IMG/VR virus record: IMGVR_UViG_3300042197_001045
Span: 1 to 22,529 of that record
Length of the DNA stretch: 22,529 bases
Origin: a virus
Reading direction: 5' to 3' (one strand)
The translations under genes and the position numbers were made by a program. Of this stretch, positions 1 to 7,742 are shown one piece after another. Below the pieces are notes generated by a model. The model had not been told where the DNA came from, did not search any database, and worked only from the letters and a program-made list of their open reading frames with translations. Each line of letters starts with the position of its first letter. Position 1 is the stretch's first letter.

Positions 1-500
1 GTCGCCTTCTTAATGGTCTGATATAGTCCGATATATTTCGGTTCCGTAATCAACTGTAATGACCTAATACGACCTATTTGTTTAATATGGTCCATTATGA
101 TTTGTTGTCCTAAAGAATTAGTTGTGTTTTCTAAAAACTTACTAAAATTATTTACTCGTTCTATTACTATTTTAGGCACACTAACGGACACAACCTTGTT
201 TTTTTTTAATGATTCTAATTCAGTAATAAGGTTTAGTTTACCTTGAGACAACTTAAAATTTAACACTACTGCTTTTTCAATAGCACTTTTTATAACAGGA
301 AGTTTCTTATCTAATAGGTTTTTCATAACTTTACGAAACTCTAATGTTTGCGCTTGTTGAAAACTTTGCCAATCATTTAGTGGTTTATCATAATTACGAA
401 ATAAAAGTTTGTAGGATAAAATCTTTGCTTCACTTTCTATTTCAGCGAACGCAGTTCCTACTAACTCTGCAAGTTCGTCTATTTGTTTCTTTTTGCTCAT
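1..500 (-). CDS. Probable minor head / head morphogenesis protein (partial, C-terminus outside window)
   Basis: An open frame runs from an ATG at 500 to the window edge without a stop (166 codons seen), so this is the N-terminal part of a longer protein. It begins MSKKKQIDELAEL and is mostly helical and charged. The last visible segment, YIGLYQTIKKAT, resembles a stretch found in Firmicutes phage minor capsid proteins (Phage_min_cap2 type), and its place after the portal and small head-region genes fits such a role. The upstream gene stops at 504, three bases away; the ribosome binding site is weak and A-rich. The family call is inference from position and a short resemblance. A head-fibre or scaffold-related protein is possible. 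Confidence 0.55.
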   Translation of the reverse strand, partial: MSKKKQIDELAELVGTAFAEIESEAKILSYKLLFRNYDKPLNDWQSFQQAQTLEFRKVMKNLLDKKLPVIKSAIEKAVVLNFKLSQGKLNLITELESLKKNKVVSVSVPKIVIERVNNFSKFLENTTNSLGQQIIMDHIKQIGRIRSLQLITEPKYIGLYQTIKKA

Positions 501-503
501 TTT

Positions 504-1097
504 TTAATTTTTGTTTTCATCAAAATATTCGTCATCAAGCAAGTTTTCGCGTCTCATATAATTATAAACATCGCTATTTGATAAAGGTTGTCCTGATGTT
601 TTTGCTTCATACAATAAATCATTAATTATTCTACTAATTGCTCTTTGTGATAATTTAGGGTTTAATCTTTTTGCAGCAACTTCAATTTGTTGTTGTTGAT
701 TATTTTGTTTTGGTTGAGGTTGTTGAGTAGGTTTAACTTCAGGTTTATTTAGTTCCTCAATTTGTTCAGGAGTAACGCCGAGAGTTTCGTCAATCTTTGC
801 TGCTTGGTCTAATTTAAAACGAGCAACTCCTGATTGTGGGTCTCTAATGTTAAATGTTTTCTTTTCTCCACCAACATTACCTGCCAATAAAACTTCTTTG
901 TTTGTTTTGGGATTAGCAAAACGAAGTCCGTCTCCAACTACCTTTATATCAGGTGCATTAGAACTTTCTACCGCTTTTACTTGACTTGGAAATGGCCAAT
1001 ATCCTAATTTATTTGCTAAATTAGTTTTGTTTTTTTCCGTCATCATAATTTTATCAATCATTAAGTTGCCTGGTTTTATTTTTGGTTTTGTGTTCAT
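504..1097 (-). CDS. Hypothetical phage protein in head gene cluster (197 aa)
   Basis: No family recognised. The protein opens with the basic tag MNTKPKIKPGN seen in its neighbours. A folded-looking part follows (about 30-110), with GDGLRFANPKTNKEVLLAG and several glycines suggesting beta structure. Then comes a low-complexity Q/N/P-rich linker (about 120-140), and a C-terminal helical part (about 140-190) with RAISRIINDLLYEA and an acidic end. It is the longest member of the tagged small-protein string downstream of the portal. It could be a capsid-associated, scaffold-like or internal virion protein; none of these can be shown from sequence. Confidence 0.75.
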   Translation of the reverse strand: MNTKPKIKPGNLMIDKIMMTEKNKTNLANKLGYWPFPSQVKAVESSNAPDIKVVGDGLRFANPKTNKEVLLAGNVGGEKKTFNIRDPQSGVARFKLDQAAKIDETLGVTPEQIEELNKPEVKPTQQPQPKQNNQQQQIEVAAKRLNPKLSQRAISRIINDLLYEAKTSGQPLSNSDVYNYMRRENLLDDEYFDENKN

Positions 1098-1101
1098 ATA
1101 A

Positions 1102-1380
1102 TTACCATTTTACTTTATTTGCCCAATAAGCAGCAGACATTTTACCTTTTTTAATGTTGTCGGCGTGTCTTGCTTTAAAACTTTCTTTTCGGTTTTTTTC
1201 TTTTTCAGTTTTAGGATTATCTCCTGCACCTTGAACACCTTGTTGTCCAAAACGAATAGTTTTTACTTTTTCGCCTTCTTTTGCCACAACAACGTGAGAT
1301 TTTGTAGGGTGATTAGGTGTGCGTTTGGGTTTATTATAACCCGACACACCAACTCTTTTTAATATTGGTTTTGGATTCAT
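1102..1380 (-). CDS. Small basic hypothetical protein with KPK tag (92 aa)
   Basis: Not recognised. It starts MNPKPILKRVGVSGYNKPKRTPNHP, so it carries two copies of a K-P-K/R motif near the N-terminus. The middle reads TIRFGQQGVQGAGDNPKTEKEKNRKESFKA. In phages, FGxxGVxGAG-like segments of this kind recur in small proteins near head genes; I mention this as recollection, not a database result. The end is lysine-rich (ADNIKKGKMSAAYWANKVKW). Its ribosome binding site (AAGAAGGA) lies inside the end of the 37-residue gene upstream, and the junction reads TAATATG. Confidence 0.75.
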   Translation of the reverse strand: MNPKPILKRVGVSGYNKPKRTPNHPTKSHVVVAKEGEKVKTIRFGQQGVQGAGDNPKTEKEKNRKESFKARHADNIKKGKMSAAYWANKVKW

Positions 1381-1381
1381 A

Positions 1382-1495
1382 TTATTTATCCTTCTTCATT
1401 GGAACACATAAATCTTTACCGTTGCGAGTTCCTGCATAACGATAACCTTCCCAACACGCTTTGCCGTCTGAACCTTTTTTCTTTTTTGGTTTCAT
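1382..1495 (-). CDS. Micro-protein with CWEGYRYAGTRNGKDLC motif (37 aa)
   Basis: Short gene read directly from the sequence. ATG at 1495-1493, TAA at 1384-1382. It is all lysine at the front (MKPKKKKGSDGKA), followed by CWEGYRYAGTRNGKDLCVPM and KKDK. Two cysteines bracket an aromatic, glycine-rich core. I recall similar C-W-x-G-Y-x-x-x-G-T segments from small proteins or C-terminal tails in other phages and large viruses. Its start overlaps the previous stop as ATGA (1492-1495), so translation is probably coupled. A small metal-free or disulfide-bonded nucleic-acid-binding peptide is possible, but no function is known. Confidence 0.7.
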   Translation of the reverse strand: MKPKKKKGSDGKACWEGYRYAGTRNGKDLCVPMKKDK

Positions 1496-1737
1496 TTTTT
1501 CTTACCTCTATTTGGGTCGTGAGTGGTCATAAACCACACTAAGTCGTCAGGGGTAATACCCATTTTTTCCGCCTGGTCAATAATTTCTTTTGCTCGTTTA
1601 TAATCAATACCGAACCTACTATAATTATCAGGAACAAATTCCATTCTACCTGGGTCAACTTTAGATATTAGATTTCTTTCTTTTGAGAAATCAATGACGT
1701 TTGGATTTTTTGGTTTTGGAGGTTTATAGAAAGACAT
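1492..1737 (-). CDS. Small hypothetical protein with SFYKPPKPK tag (81 aa)
   Basis: Not recognised. It starts MSFYKPPKPKNPNVIDFSK, a variant of the tag shared along this string. The middle includes YSRFGIDYKRAKEIIDQAEKMGITPDDLVWFM, which looks like a short helical domain (about 45-72). It ends HDPNRGKKK, again a lysine tail. The stop TGA overlaps the start of the 37-residue gene (ATGA), and its own start follows the upstream stop as TAATATG. It may be a minor virion or assembly protein; that rests on position only. Confidence 0.75.
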   Translation of the reverse strand: MSFYKPPKPKNPNVIDFSKERNLISKVDPGRMEFVPDNYSRFGIDYKRAKEIIDQAEKMGITPDDLVWFMTTHDPNRGKKK

Positions 1738-1738
1738 A

Positions 1739-1987
1739 TTATTTTTTGCCTTTGTTCATTAAAGCAAACAACGCTTGTTGAAACTTCATAAATTCAGGAT
1801 TGTTAATTAATGATTCGGGAGCGGTTGTTGGTGCTGATTCAAAATCAGGCACAGTTGCACCTGGTGATGATTCTTGTTGAACAGGCATAGGTCTTTGTCC
1901 TAATGCTGGTTGATATTGAGCAACCTTGTTCATTCTATCCATAATTGCTTGTTGCATAGGAGATTTTAATTTAGGTTTTTGATACAT
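1739..1987 (-). CDS. Small hypothetical protein with YQKPKLK tag (82 aa)
   Basis: Not recognised. It begins MYQKPKLKSPMQQAIMDRM: the basic tag followed at once by a helix. The middle is proline-, serine- and glutamate-rich (QESSPGATVPDFESAPTTAP), probably disordered. The end forms a helix (NPEFMKFQQALFALM) closed by NKGKK. The lysine tail codons and the following TAATATG junction supply the start context of the next gene. The layout of tag, helix, loose linker and helix would suit a peptide that binds another head protein. Function unknown. Confidence 0.75.
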   Translation of the reverse strand: MYQKPKLKSPMQQAIMDRMNKVAQYQPALGQRPMPVQQESSPGATVPDFESAPTTAPESLINNPEFMKFQQALFALMNKGKK

Positions 1988-1988
1988 A

Positions 1989-2438
1989 TTATTTTACCTT
2001 CTTCTTTTTAGATTTATCAGCAATGTATTGTTTATACATTTGTTCGGCAAATTGTAGGTCAAATTGTCTTAAATAATCTCCAAATTTGTCTCTTTTATCG
2101 CTTCCTTGAAATACTTCTTCAAATTGTTCAAATATTTCGTTTCCACGTCTACCTTTTGGTAAAGCAAATTCACCAACTAATTCTTCCATATAACTGCTTC
2201 TATCTCCACCTTGGTCTAAATAATCTTGTTTAAAACTTTCAAAATCTTTAAATCTATCAAAATGATAATCACTCATTTTTGGTTTTACACCTTGGTTAAT
2301 TTTATTATAAACATCTTGAGAAAATTTTTCAAACACTTTTGGGTCATTTAATAACTTTGGATTAGAAAATGGTTTCCAAAAATCATTTTGTTTAGGTTTG
2401 GGTTTAACTAATTTTGGTTTTTTATAAAAGTTTTCCAT
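1989..2438 (-). CDS. Hypothetical protein with ENFYKKPKLVKPKPK tag (149 aa)
   Basis: Not recognised. This is the clearest carrier of the tag: MENFYKKPKLVKPKPKQND. The rest is rich in Phe, Tyr, Asp and Lys and looks mostly helical, with repeated short acidic-aromatic segments such as FDRFKDFESFKQDYL and FEQFEEVFQ. The C-terminus is KSKKKKVK, whose codons give an AAGAAGAAGG ribosome binding site for the next gene. A start at 2438 is backed by GAGGAAAG about 7 bases upstream, inside the end of the 47-residue gene. Probable head-region accessory protein. Confidence 0.78.
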   Translation of the reverse strand: MENFYKKPKLVKPKPKQNDFWKPFSNPKLLNDPKVFEKFSQDVYNKINQGVKPKMSDYHFDRFKDFESFKQDYLDQGGDRSSYMEELVGEFALPKGRRGNEIFEQFEEVFQGSDKRDKFGDYLRQFDLQFAEQMYKQYIADKSKKKKVK

Positions 2439-2439
2439 A

Positions 2440-2583
2440 TTATCTTTCCTCGTCTTTTAAAGCCGCCTTCATTGCTTTACGTTCTTTTTTAGAATCCTTA
2501 ACCTTGCTTTTTCCAATGTCTCTACCCCACGATTTTACTTTGGGACGAGAATAGAAATTCATCTTTTCAATTTGATTTGGCAT
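2440..2583 (-). CDS. Small basic protein after portal (47 aa)
   Basis: Read directly from the sequence. ATG at 2583-2581 with GAGGT about 7 bases upstream; TAA at 2442-2440. Residues 8-19 (MNFYSRPKVKSW) match the tag found at the very N-terminus of the next genes, so a second start at residue 8 (2562) is possible, though the ribosome binding site favours 2583. The remainder (GRDIGKSKVKDSKKERKAMKAALKDEER) is a strongly basic, probably helical tail. It sits 18 bases after the portal stop and is the first member of the tagged string. No family recognised. Confidence 0.7.
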   Translation of the reverse strand: MPNQIEKMNFYSRPKVKSWGRDIGKSKVKDSKKERKAMKAALKDEER

Positions 2584-2601
2584 AATACTACCTCTAATTC
2601 A

Positions 2602-4230
2602 TTATATACTTTCTTCTTCAGGTAATGCAACAGGATTAGGTTGGGTGCCTTCTTGATAATTGGGAGAATTCAATAACATCTCCATTGGATTCATAGCGCC
2701 TTGTCCCATAAACATAGTGATATATTGAATTTCTTTTTGTTTCGCTTCTTCATCTAATGTGTCGCCCCATAATAATTCCACATAACGTTCAATGGATAAA
2801 GCGCCTGATTGTAATGCACCAGATAACGCCATTAGTTGATTTTCAAATGATGGGTTAGCAAATTCTTCAAATTCAACACCGATTTCATAATCATTAAACT
2901 GAGCAATGACGGGATTAATCATATAATCCTCCACCTTTAAAGCAAGCATAATAACTTTTTCAAGTAAATCTTTTTGTCTCATAATGATATTGTTGCGAGT
3001 CATAATCGTAACTTTTTCTTTTTCTCGTTGTGCATCAGCGTTATCACGTTTAGCAATATCAATACCCATAGTGGCAGGAGATAGAATGCCTGTTAAGATA
3101 AACGATAAAATGCTTTGTGCTTCAGAAGAATATTGAACAACGTTTAATGCTGGTTGCGTTACTTCTATTTTACCGGTTCGTTCTCCATCTCCGTTTCTAC
3201 CAGCAGGAGTGGCAACATAAGTTCGGTCATAACGAGCAGGAAGTTTTGGTTGTCCCGTTGGTGTGCGTTCTAATAAATCCACAGGATAATATTCTACCGG
3301 TGTAGATTTTCTAATTGTATTAGCAGATTGTGAAATGGTTTGGTCTAAATCATCAAATAAATCTATCTTGCCTGTATAAATAGAACGTCCATATCCTTCA
3401 TATATTGTGTCCTTGAAAAACATTGAGGGGACCCCAAGGATTTCGTTTAAACCACTAAAGACCATATCTTGTAATCCTTCGGTTTCAGGCAAAGTTTCTA
3501 GTGATACTTCGTCCGCTTCTTTTTCCCATTCATCTTCTTTTCTACCTGGTTTAAGTTGATATAGTTTATATTCAATATAAGAATTACCTTCGTCAATGAA
3601 ACGATGGTCAACCAAAGCATATGCTTTTTTATCAGGTCCTGTAAAATAATCTACAAATTTAATACCAAAAATACGTTTAGATACAATTTCAAACTTAACA
3701 TTACGAGCATCATAAAATGTAATAATTGGTTTTTTAGAAATTTGTGGGTCAATGTTAATTTTCCAAGCACCGAAACCCGTCACGAGTGTAAGAGGCATTT
3801 GTTCTTGATTGATAGTATCAAACAATTCATTTTCTTTTACAAGATTATCAATTCGTTGTTGAATCATTGGGTCATCAGAAGTAAAAACAGGAGTTCCAAT
3901 TGCGTTAACTAATGTTTCCACAATAGCACGAGGAACACCGCTATGACTTCTTTTAATGGAGTTTTCAGTAGATGAAATGCCCCAAAAATATTCTTTTTTG
4001 TTGCGATTAAAAATAGGTTCAGTTTGAAACTCACGGAATTGTCCTTGAGTATAAAGGTTAAGTAATTCATCACTATCGCCACTATACCAAATCAAATATT
4101 CTCTTAGTTTTTGTTTTCTAATTTTTTCATCATCGTTAATAAACCATAAACGATTGTCGTATTGTTTTGGTAAATTGCCCATATTGTTTACTCCTAACCA
4201 ATTTCTTATTCTATCACGAAACCAACCCAT
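2602..4230 (-). CDS. Phage portal protein, SPP1 gp6-like
   Basis: 542 residues, a usual size for portals. Portals form the dodecameric ring at one capsid vertex through which DNA enters and leaves and to which the terminase docks. The call rests on its place right after the large terminase subunit. It is supported by the N-terminal region typical of SPP1 gp6-like portals: RRSHSGV-type segment near 95, VETLVNAIGTPVFTSDDP (about 105-120), a LVKENELFDTINQE helix, and VTGFGAWKINIDP. A long acidic/helical stem region (about 280-440) and a loose Pro/Asn-rich C-terminus follow. The start at 4230 has AGAGGT just upstream. The spacing to terL (41 bases) holds a possible promoter. Confidence 0.9.
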   Translation of the reverse strand: MGWFRDRIRNWLGVNNMGNLPKQYDNRLWFINDDEKIRKQKLREYLIWYSGDSDELLNLYTQGQFREFQTEPIFNRNKKEYFWGISSTENSIKRSHSGVPRAIVETLVNAIGTPVFTSDDPMIQQRIDNLVKENELFDTINQEQMPLTLVTGFGAWKINIDPQISKKPIITFYDARNVKFEIVSKRIFGIKFVDYFTGPDKKAYALVDHRFIDEGNSYIEYKLYQLKPGRKEDEWEKEADEVSLETLPETEGLQDMVFSGLNEILGVPSMFFKDTIYEGYGRSIYTGKIDLFDDLDQTISQSANTIRKSTPVEYYPVDLLERTPTGQPKLPARYDRTYVATPAGRNGDGERTGKIEVTQPALNVVQYSSEAQSILSFILTGILSPATMGIDIAKRDNADAQREKEKVTIMTRNNIIMRQKDLLEKVIMLALKVEDYMINPVIAQFNDYEIGVEFEEFANPSFENQLMALSGALQSGALSIERYVELLWGDTLDEEAKQKEIQYITMFMGQGAMNPMEMLLNSPNYQEGTQPNPVALPEEESI

Positions 4231-4247
4231 ATTTATACCTCTTTTCT

Positions 4248-4275
4248 ATTGTATCATATGAAAACAATATTTCAA
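4248..4275 (-). promoter_or_regulatory. Possible promoter before portal
   Basis: On the minus strand TTGAAA (4275-4270) is followed after 16 bases by TACAAT (4253-4248). The -35 box overlaps the terL stop. A start about seven bases later would leave only a short leader containing the AGAGGT ribosome binding site of the portal gene. A 6-base inverted repeat (4247-4252 / 4264-4269) lies within it. It may give extra transcription of head genes; read-through from terL is equally possible. Confidence 0.4.
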
Positions 4276-5738
4276 CGTTCTTTAAACTGCGACCAGCGTT
4301 GTAATTGTTTAATCATACTTGCCCAACCATATTCGTTAGCATTTATTGCGTGGTCGTTAATATCTTCTCGTGCTGTTCCCTGACCTATACGTGAGTTTTT
4401 AAGTTCTCTTGATAAGTTAGGACACGCTTCACTGATTAAACATTCGTCCCAAGCCATTAATAACCTTATAATGTCTATACGGTTTTGTATTTTCATCTTA
4501 GTTGATGAACCAAAATACACATTAAACAAACCCTTTTGTCTCGCCATAAGTTCTAAACCTTGACGAAATCCTATATCAGCGCTATCAACCCACACATAAA
4601 TAAGACCCTTCATTAACTTTCGGTGGTCTTTATATAATTCTCTCCATTGAAAAATAGTATTAATTATTTCTTCCATAATTTGAGGTTCGGTTTTGGGAGA
4701 TGGAAGTCCTGCGTTGGTATGAAAATACTCATTAATAGAAACTAACTTAGAATAGTCGCTTGTTAGTCCGACAAGTTGCATAGAAGTAGCACTACGAATC
4801 ATCGTTGCGCCATCTTCGGGTTTCTTTATTTTGCCTTCTCCGTTGCCTAACCCTGTATCTATGCCGATAGCATAATCTACATATTGGTAATTGTTTGCTT
4901 GACCTCTTGAAATAATTAACTTATCGCTATACTCAGGATAACAAGCACCAGCAGCGTTTCCCCACATACCAAGTCCTTCAACCTTGAATATATCAGGCGC
5001 TCTACGAGATAATTCGTTCATAGCAGAGTCATATACATCTTTATCACGGAACTCATTTATCTTGTAGTTGTTAATCATTAGATATAAACCCTTACCATAG
5101 TCGCCTATGTAGTTGTCGTCAATTAATTCCATATAAGGTTCTCGCATTAAAGTTTCGTAATCATCTTCTAATCGCCCCTTAAAGAACTGCTGATATAACC
5201 ACGAGTCAATATTCCAAGGATTAAAGACCATTGTAATTTGATAAGTAACGCCCTCAGGTGGGATACCACGAATAGACCCATCAAGTTTTCTAAAGTCCTC
5301 ATATCCTTTAATTTCAAACGCTTCCTCGATATAAACTTTAGATAGCACTCCTGTTTCGACTGTAATCGAAGTTAAAGATGTTGGTTGATTCATACCACGA
5401 AATACAATGATTTGTCCTGTTGGTAAATAAACTATTTTTAACGGGTTGTTAATAATTTTAAATCGGTCTGCAATTCCCATTACGTTTAACCAACGCACAA
5501 TATTAGCAAAAGTAGATTGACGCTGAGTAGCATCGACCTGACGAATGATAAGCACATTGTTATTTTTGTTTTCCAAAATGTCCATTATAACTCGATAACC
5601 CATACCTATTACGGACTTTTTAGAGTTTCTTGAACCTTTTATTAATCTATACCGACCCTTAAAGTTCCAAAAATTATTATAACCTGCACCCACAAGTTGT
5701 TGCATACTGATTTGTTTTTTACTTGTCCTTGTTATCAT
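4272..5738 (-). CDS. terL: Terminase large subunit (PBSX/SPP1-like)
   Basis: 488 residues. The DNA-packaging motor, with an N-terminal ATPase and a C-terminal RNase H-like nuclease. Visible motifs: Walker A GSRNSKKS at 35-42 (the lysine-rich form usual in this family); Walker B VYIEEAFE at about 135-142 with the catalytic glutamates; nuclease aspartates in AIGIDTG (D294), VWVDSADIG (D385, D388) and INDHAIN (D462). All key residues are present, so the enzyme should be active. The start ATG at 5738 lies 20 bases inside the end of the small subunit gene and has an AGGT upstream. Adjacent terS and portal confirm the context. Confidence 0.95.
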   Translation of the reverse strand: MITRTSKKQISMQQLVGAGYNNFWNFKGRYRLIKGSRNSKKSVIGMGYRVIMDILENKNNNVLIIRQVDATQRQSTFANIVRWLNVMGIADRFKIINNPLKIVYLPTGQIIVFRGMNQPTSLTSITVETGVLSKVYIEEAFEIKGYEDFRKLDGSIRGIPPEGVTYQITMVFNPWNIDSWLYQQFFKGRLEDDYETLMREPYMELIDDNYIGDYGKGLYLMINNYKINEFRDKDVYDSAMNELSRRAPDIFKVEGLGMWGNAAGACYPEYSDKLIISRGQANNYQYVDYAIGIDTGLGNGEGKIKKPEDGATMIRSATSMQLVGLTSDYSKLVSINEYFHTNAGLPSPKTEPQIMEEIINTIFQWRELYKDHRKLMKGLIYVWVDSADIGFRQGLELMARQKGLFNVYFGSSTKMKIQNRIDIIRLLMAWDECLISEACPNLSRELKNSRIGQGTAREDINDHAINANEYGWASMIKQLQRWSQFKER

Positions 5739-6069
5739 CTTTCTTACCTACATCATTCACAATTTCTATCGGTTCCATAGCACCAATAAACTCGTGGTCC
5801 TTTTGTCCTAATATTTGTTTGCCTAACCAAATTGCCATTGAGGTATTGGTTTCAGCAAGTTTAAACTGTGCTCGTCTTAAACTCATTTTGCCCTTCGCTG
5901 ATTTCTTTTTATATAACTCCGCAAAACCCTCTTTATATTGTCGCTTACACCATCGTTCAATCGTATCTTCAGAGCAGTCAAAAAACGCAGCAATCTCAAC
6001 AAGAGTGCATTGTAAAGCACAGAGATTTTCAAACGCCTTTTGGTCTATTTCAATACGAGGTCTTGGCAC
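5719..6069 (-). CDS. terS: Terminase small subunit
   Basis: 116 residues. It selects and binds phage DNA for packaging. An N-terminal helix-turn-helix is visible (about 13-45: ALQCTLVEIAAFFDCSEDTIERW). It is followed by the KGKMSLRRAQFKLAE and MAIWLGKQILGQ helices typical of this family in Firmicutes phages, which drive oligomerisation. The C-terminus is charged. The start is a GTG at 6069, directly after the TAA of the upstream ParB-like gene, with AAGGTGAT as ribosome binding site. It overlaps terL by 20 bases. Confidence 0.9.
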   Translation of the reverse strand: MPRPRIEIDQKAFENLCALQCTLVEIAAFFDCSEDTIERWCKRQYKEGFAELYKKKSAKGKMSLRRAQFKLAETNTSMAIWLGKQILGQKDHEFIGAMEPIEIVNDVGKKDDNKDK

Positions 6070-6070
6070 A

Positions 6071-6598
6071 TTACATCACCTTCTTTAATAGGTGTGCTTC
6101 ACTATAACCTTCGGTGCCTTCTATCATCATCTTTAAGAAATCTTCACGACTAAAATTACTAAGACGGAATATTTCTTCAGGTTTCATACCTAATTGTTTA
6201 GATACTTCCGATACGCTCTTACCAGCATCAAGCAATTCTTTAATGATTGCTTTCATTGGGTCTAACAAGTGAGTTCCTCTTGCTCGGTTATGCGTAATAG
6301 TTCCATACATATCTTCGCTTTGGTCTTCGTGTTTAACAATAACCACAGGCACTAATCCACCTAACATTGTATGAAGTGGTTCTCGTCCTGACACAATCCA
6401 ACGATGAAATCCGTCAATAATTGTATAATCAGGTCTAACCACAATAGGCAAAGTCCAACCGTTAGTCATTATTGATTGAATAAGCAGTTGTAAGTTTTGT
6501 TCATTAACTACGTTAGGGTTATAGTTGTTAGGTTTTAATAATTCGCGTTTTACAAATCTAACATCTCGTAAAGGCGATAATAAATCTTTATTTTCCAT
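6071..6598 (-). CDS. ParB-like / IbrB-type protein
   Basis: 175 residues from the ATG at 6598. An in-frame ATG at 6634 would add 12 lysine-rich residues but overlaps the upstream gene by 47 bases, so I prefer 6598. It carries a ParB/sulfiredoxin-fold domain: LLKPNNYNPN, a helical LIQSIMTNGWTLPIVVR segment, and the hallmark IIDGFHRW (D62, H65, R66). The C-terminal part contains a helix-turn-helix-like SVSEVSKQLGMKPEEIFRLSNF. ParB-like domains of this kind pair with PAPS-reductase-like proteins in the IbrA/IbrB arrangement, and here the partner sits immediately upstream. Role in phages is not settled: gene regulation, or nucleotide/DNA chemistry, are options. Confidence 0.82.
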   Translation of the reverse strand: MENKDLLSPLRDVRFVKRELLKPNNYNPNVVNEQNLQLLIQSIMTNGWTLPIVVRPDYTIIDGFHRWIVSGREPLHTMLGGLVPVVIVKHEDQSEDMYGTITHNRARGTHLLDPMKAIIKELLDAGKSVSEVSKQLGMKPEEIFRLSNFSREDFLKMMIEGTEGYSEAHLLKKVM

Positions 6599-7742
6599 AT
6601 TTTTTTCTTCTTTCCGTTTCTTCCACTTTAACAAAATGGAATAATTGATTCAATAATGCTTGAGTGCTTCTACCTTTAGGGTCTCCACCATAAGCAATTT
6701 CATACATAAATTGAAAGATGCGTTTAGCGTGTGCTTCTCTTAACCCTGTAATAATTGCTCCGTGTTTAGTAAAAAACTTTCTAATTGTTTTTTGAATATC
6801 TTTTTGAGATGGAGTTATAAAGAAAGTATTGTTTTTTAATAATTCAAACACTTTAGTTTTATAATGATTAGAATCTCTTACTTCAATCGTTCCATCTTCG
6901 TTAGGTTTTACAACCTTTTCGGTTTTACGGAACATTTCAGTATCCCAATAAAGCGTAGCAAGATATGCGTTCGGTTCTCGTTTTAATATCTTATTAAACA
7001 ATTCGGGGTAAAACTCGGTCATTTGCACAAGAGACCTTGCTGTATCAATAGAAAAAAACTGACTGATACGAAGGTTCTTTTTAGTAAGTCCGATTTGATA
7101 CATAAATAGATAAGCATCGGGAAAATCTACTTTAAAATCTTTAATATAGCGCCATATATCAGAATCATAAAAATCATAAATAGGATATACATAATTATTA
7201 CCTTTGCTTCCTGCAATAGCATTTCTTCTTCTAAAACTTTCGCTTACTCGTAATCCCACAATATTCACACGACCTGAACAATATCGAGTTAAAAAATCTT
7301 GATAAGATTGTTCTCTCGGTCTAAATAATGGGTGTTGAGAAATAGCAAAACTTGGTTTAGGTCTAACCCACACATCTTTCTTGGTTTCGTCCCAACAAAT
7401 AAAACTTTCGTCATTTTGTAATAGATTAAAACAATTGAAGTGTTTATATTCCATAGCAAACCAACTAAACTTTGCACCAAGCGATAACCATTTTATACGC
7501 CACGACTTCATTACTTCTTCAACGGAGGGATATATTGCTTCCTCATCTACGAAAATAACTTCAATTCGTTTAGGGTCAATCTCTCCTGTTTTAGCAAGAC
7601 GATACATAAGGTCTGCTAAAACAATACTATCCTTACCTCCTGATAAAGATAGAGTTACGTCTTGTTTATTTTGAAACGAATTTATAATTCTTTGTTTTGC
7701 AATGGTCAATACATCTACGCCAAGATTAAACTTTTTAATCAA
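6588..7742 (-). CDS. PAPS reductase-like (IbrA-type) PP-loop protein
   Basis: 384 residues. The N-terminal adenine-nucleotide alpha-hydrolase fold is clear: PP-loop SGGKDS at 34-39, then IEVIFVDEEAIYPSVEE, a cysteine-containing FNCFNLL and FICWDETKKDVWVRPKP stretch, and GLRVSESFRRR. The C-terminal half (about 200-384) is helical and matches the overall shape of IbrA-like proteins with a DUF3440-type extension. Known relatives activate a substrate with ATP, and some (DndC) take part in DNA phosphorothioation; the substrate here is unknown. It overlaps a ParB-like gene at each end (8 bases upstream, 11 downstream), so the three are probably translated together. Confidence 0.87.
   Translation of the reverse strand: MIKKFNLGVDVLTIAKQRIINSFQNKQDVTLSLSGGKDSIVLADLMYRLAKTGEIDPKRIEVIFVDEEAIYPSVEEVMKSWRIKWLSLGAKFSWFAMEYKHFNCFNLLQNDESFICWDETKKDVWVRPKPSFAISQHPLFRPREQSYQDFLTRYCSGRVNIVGLRVSESFRRRNAIAGSKGNNYVYPIYDFYDSDIWRYIKDFKVDFPDAYLFMYQIGLTKKNLRISQFFSIDTARSLVQMTEFYPELFNKILKREPNAYLATLYWDTEMFRKTEKVVKPNEDGTIEVRDSNHYKTKVFELLKNNTFFITPSQKDIQKTIRKFFTKHGAIITGLREAHAKRIFQFMYEIAYGGDPKGRSTQALLNQLFHFVKVEETERRKKYGK

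Noticed and set aside
344-625. Plus-strand open frames here and at many other places (for example 5723-6088, 11168-11488, 14959-15237)
   Set aside because: They lie opposite strong minus-strand genes, have low-complexity or hydrophobic translations without known motifs, and lack good ribosome binding sites.
7289-7480. 63-residue minus-strand frame inside the PAPS-reductase-like gene
   Set aside because: It lies in another frame within a well-supported gene and has no motif or start signal.
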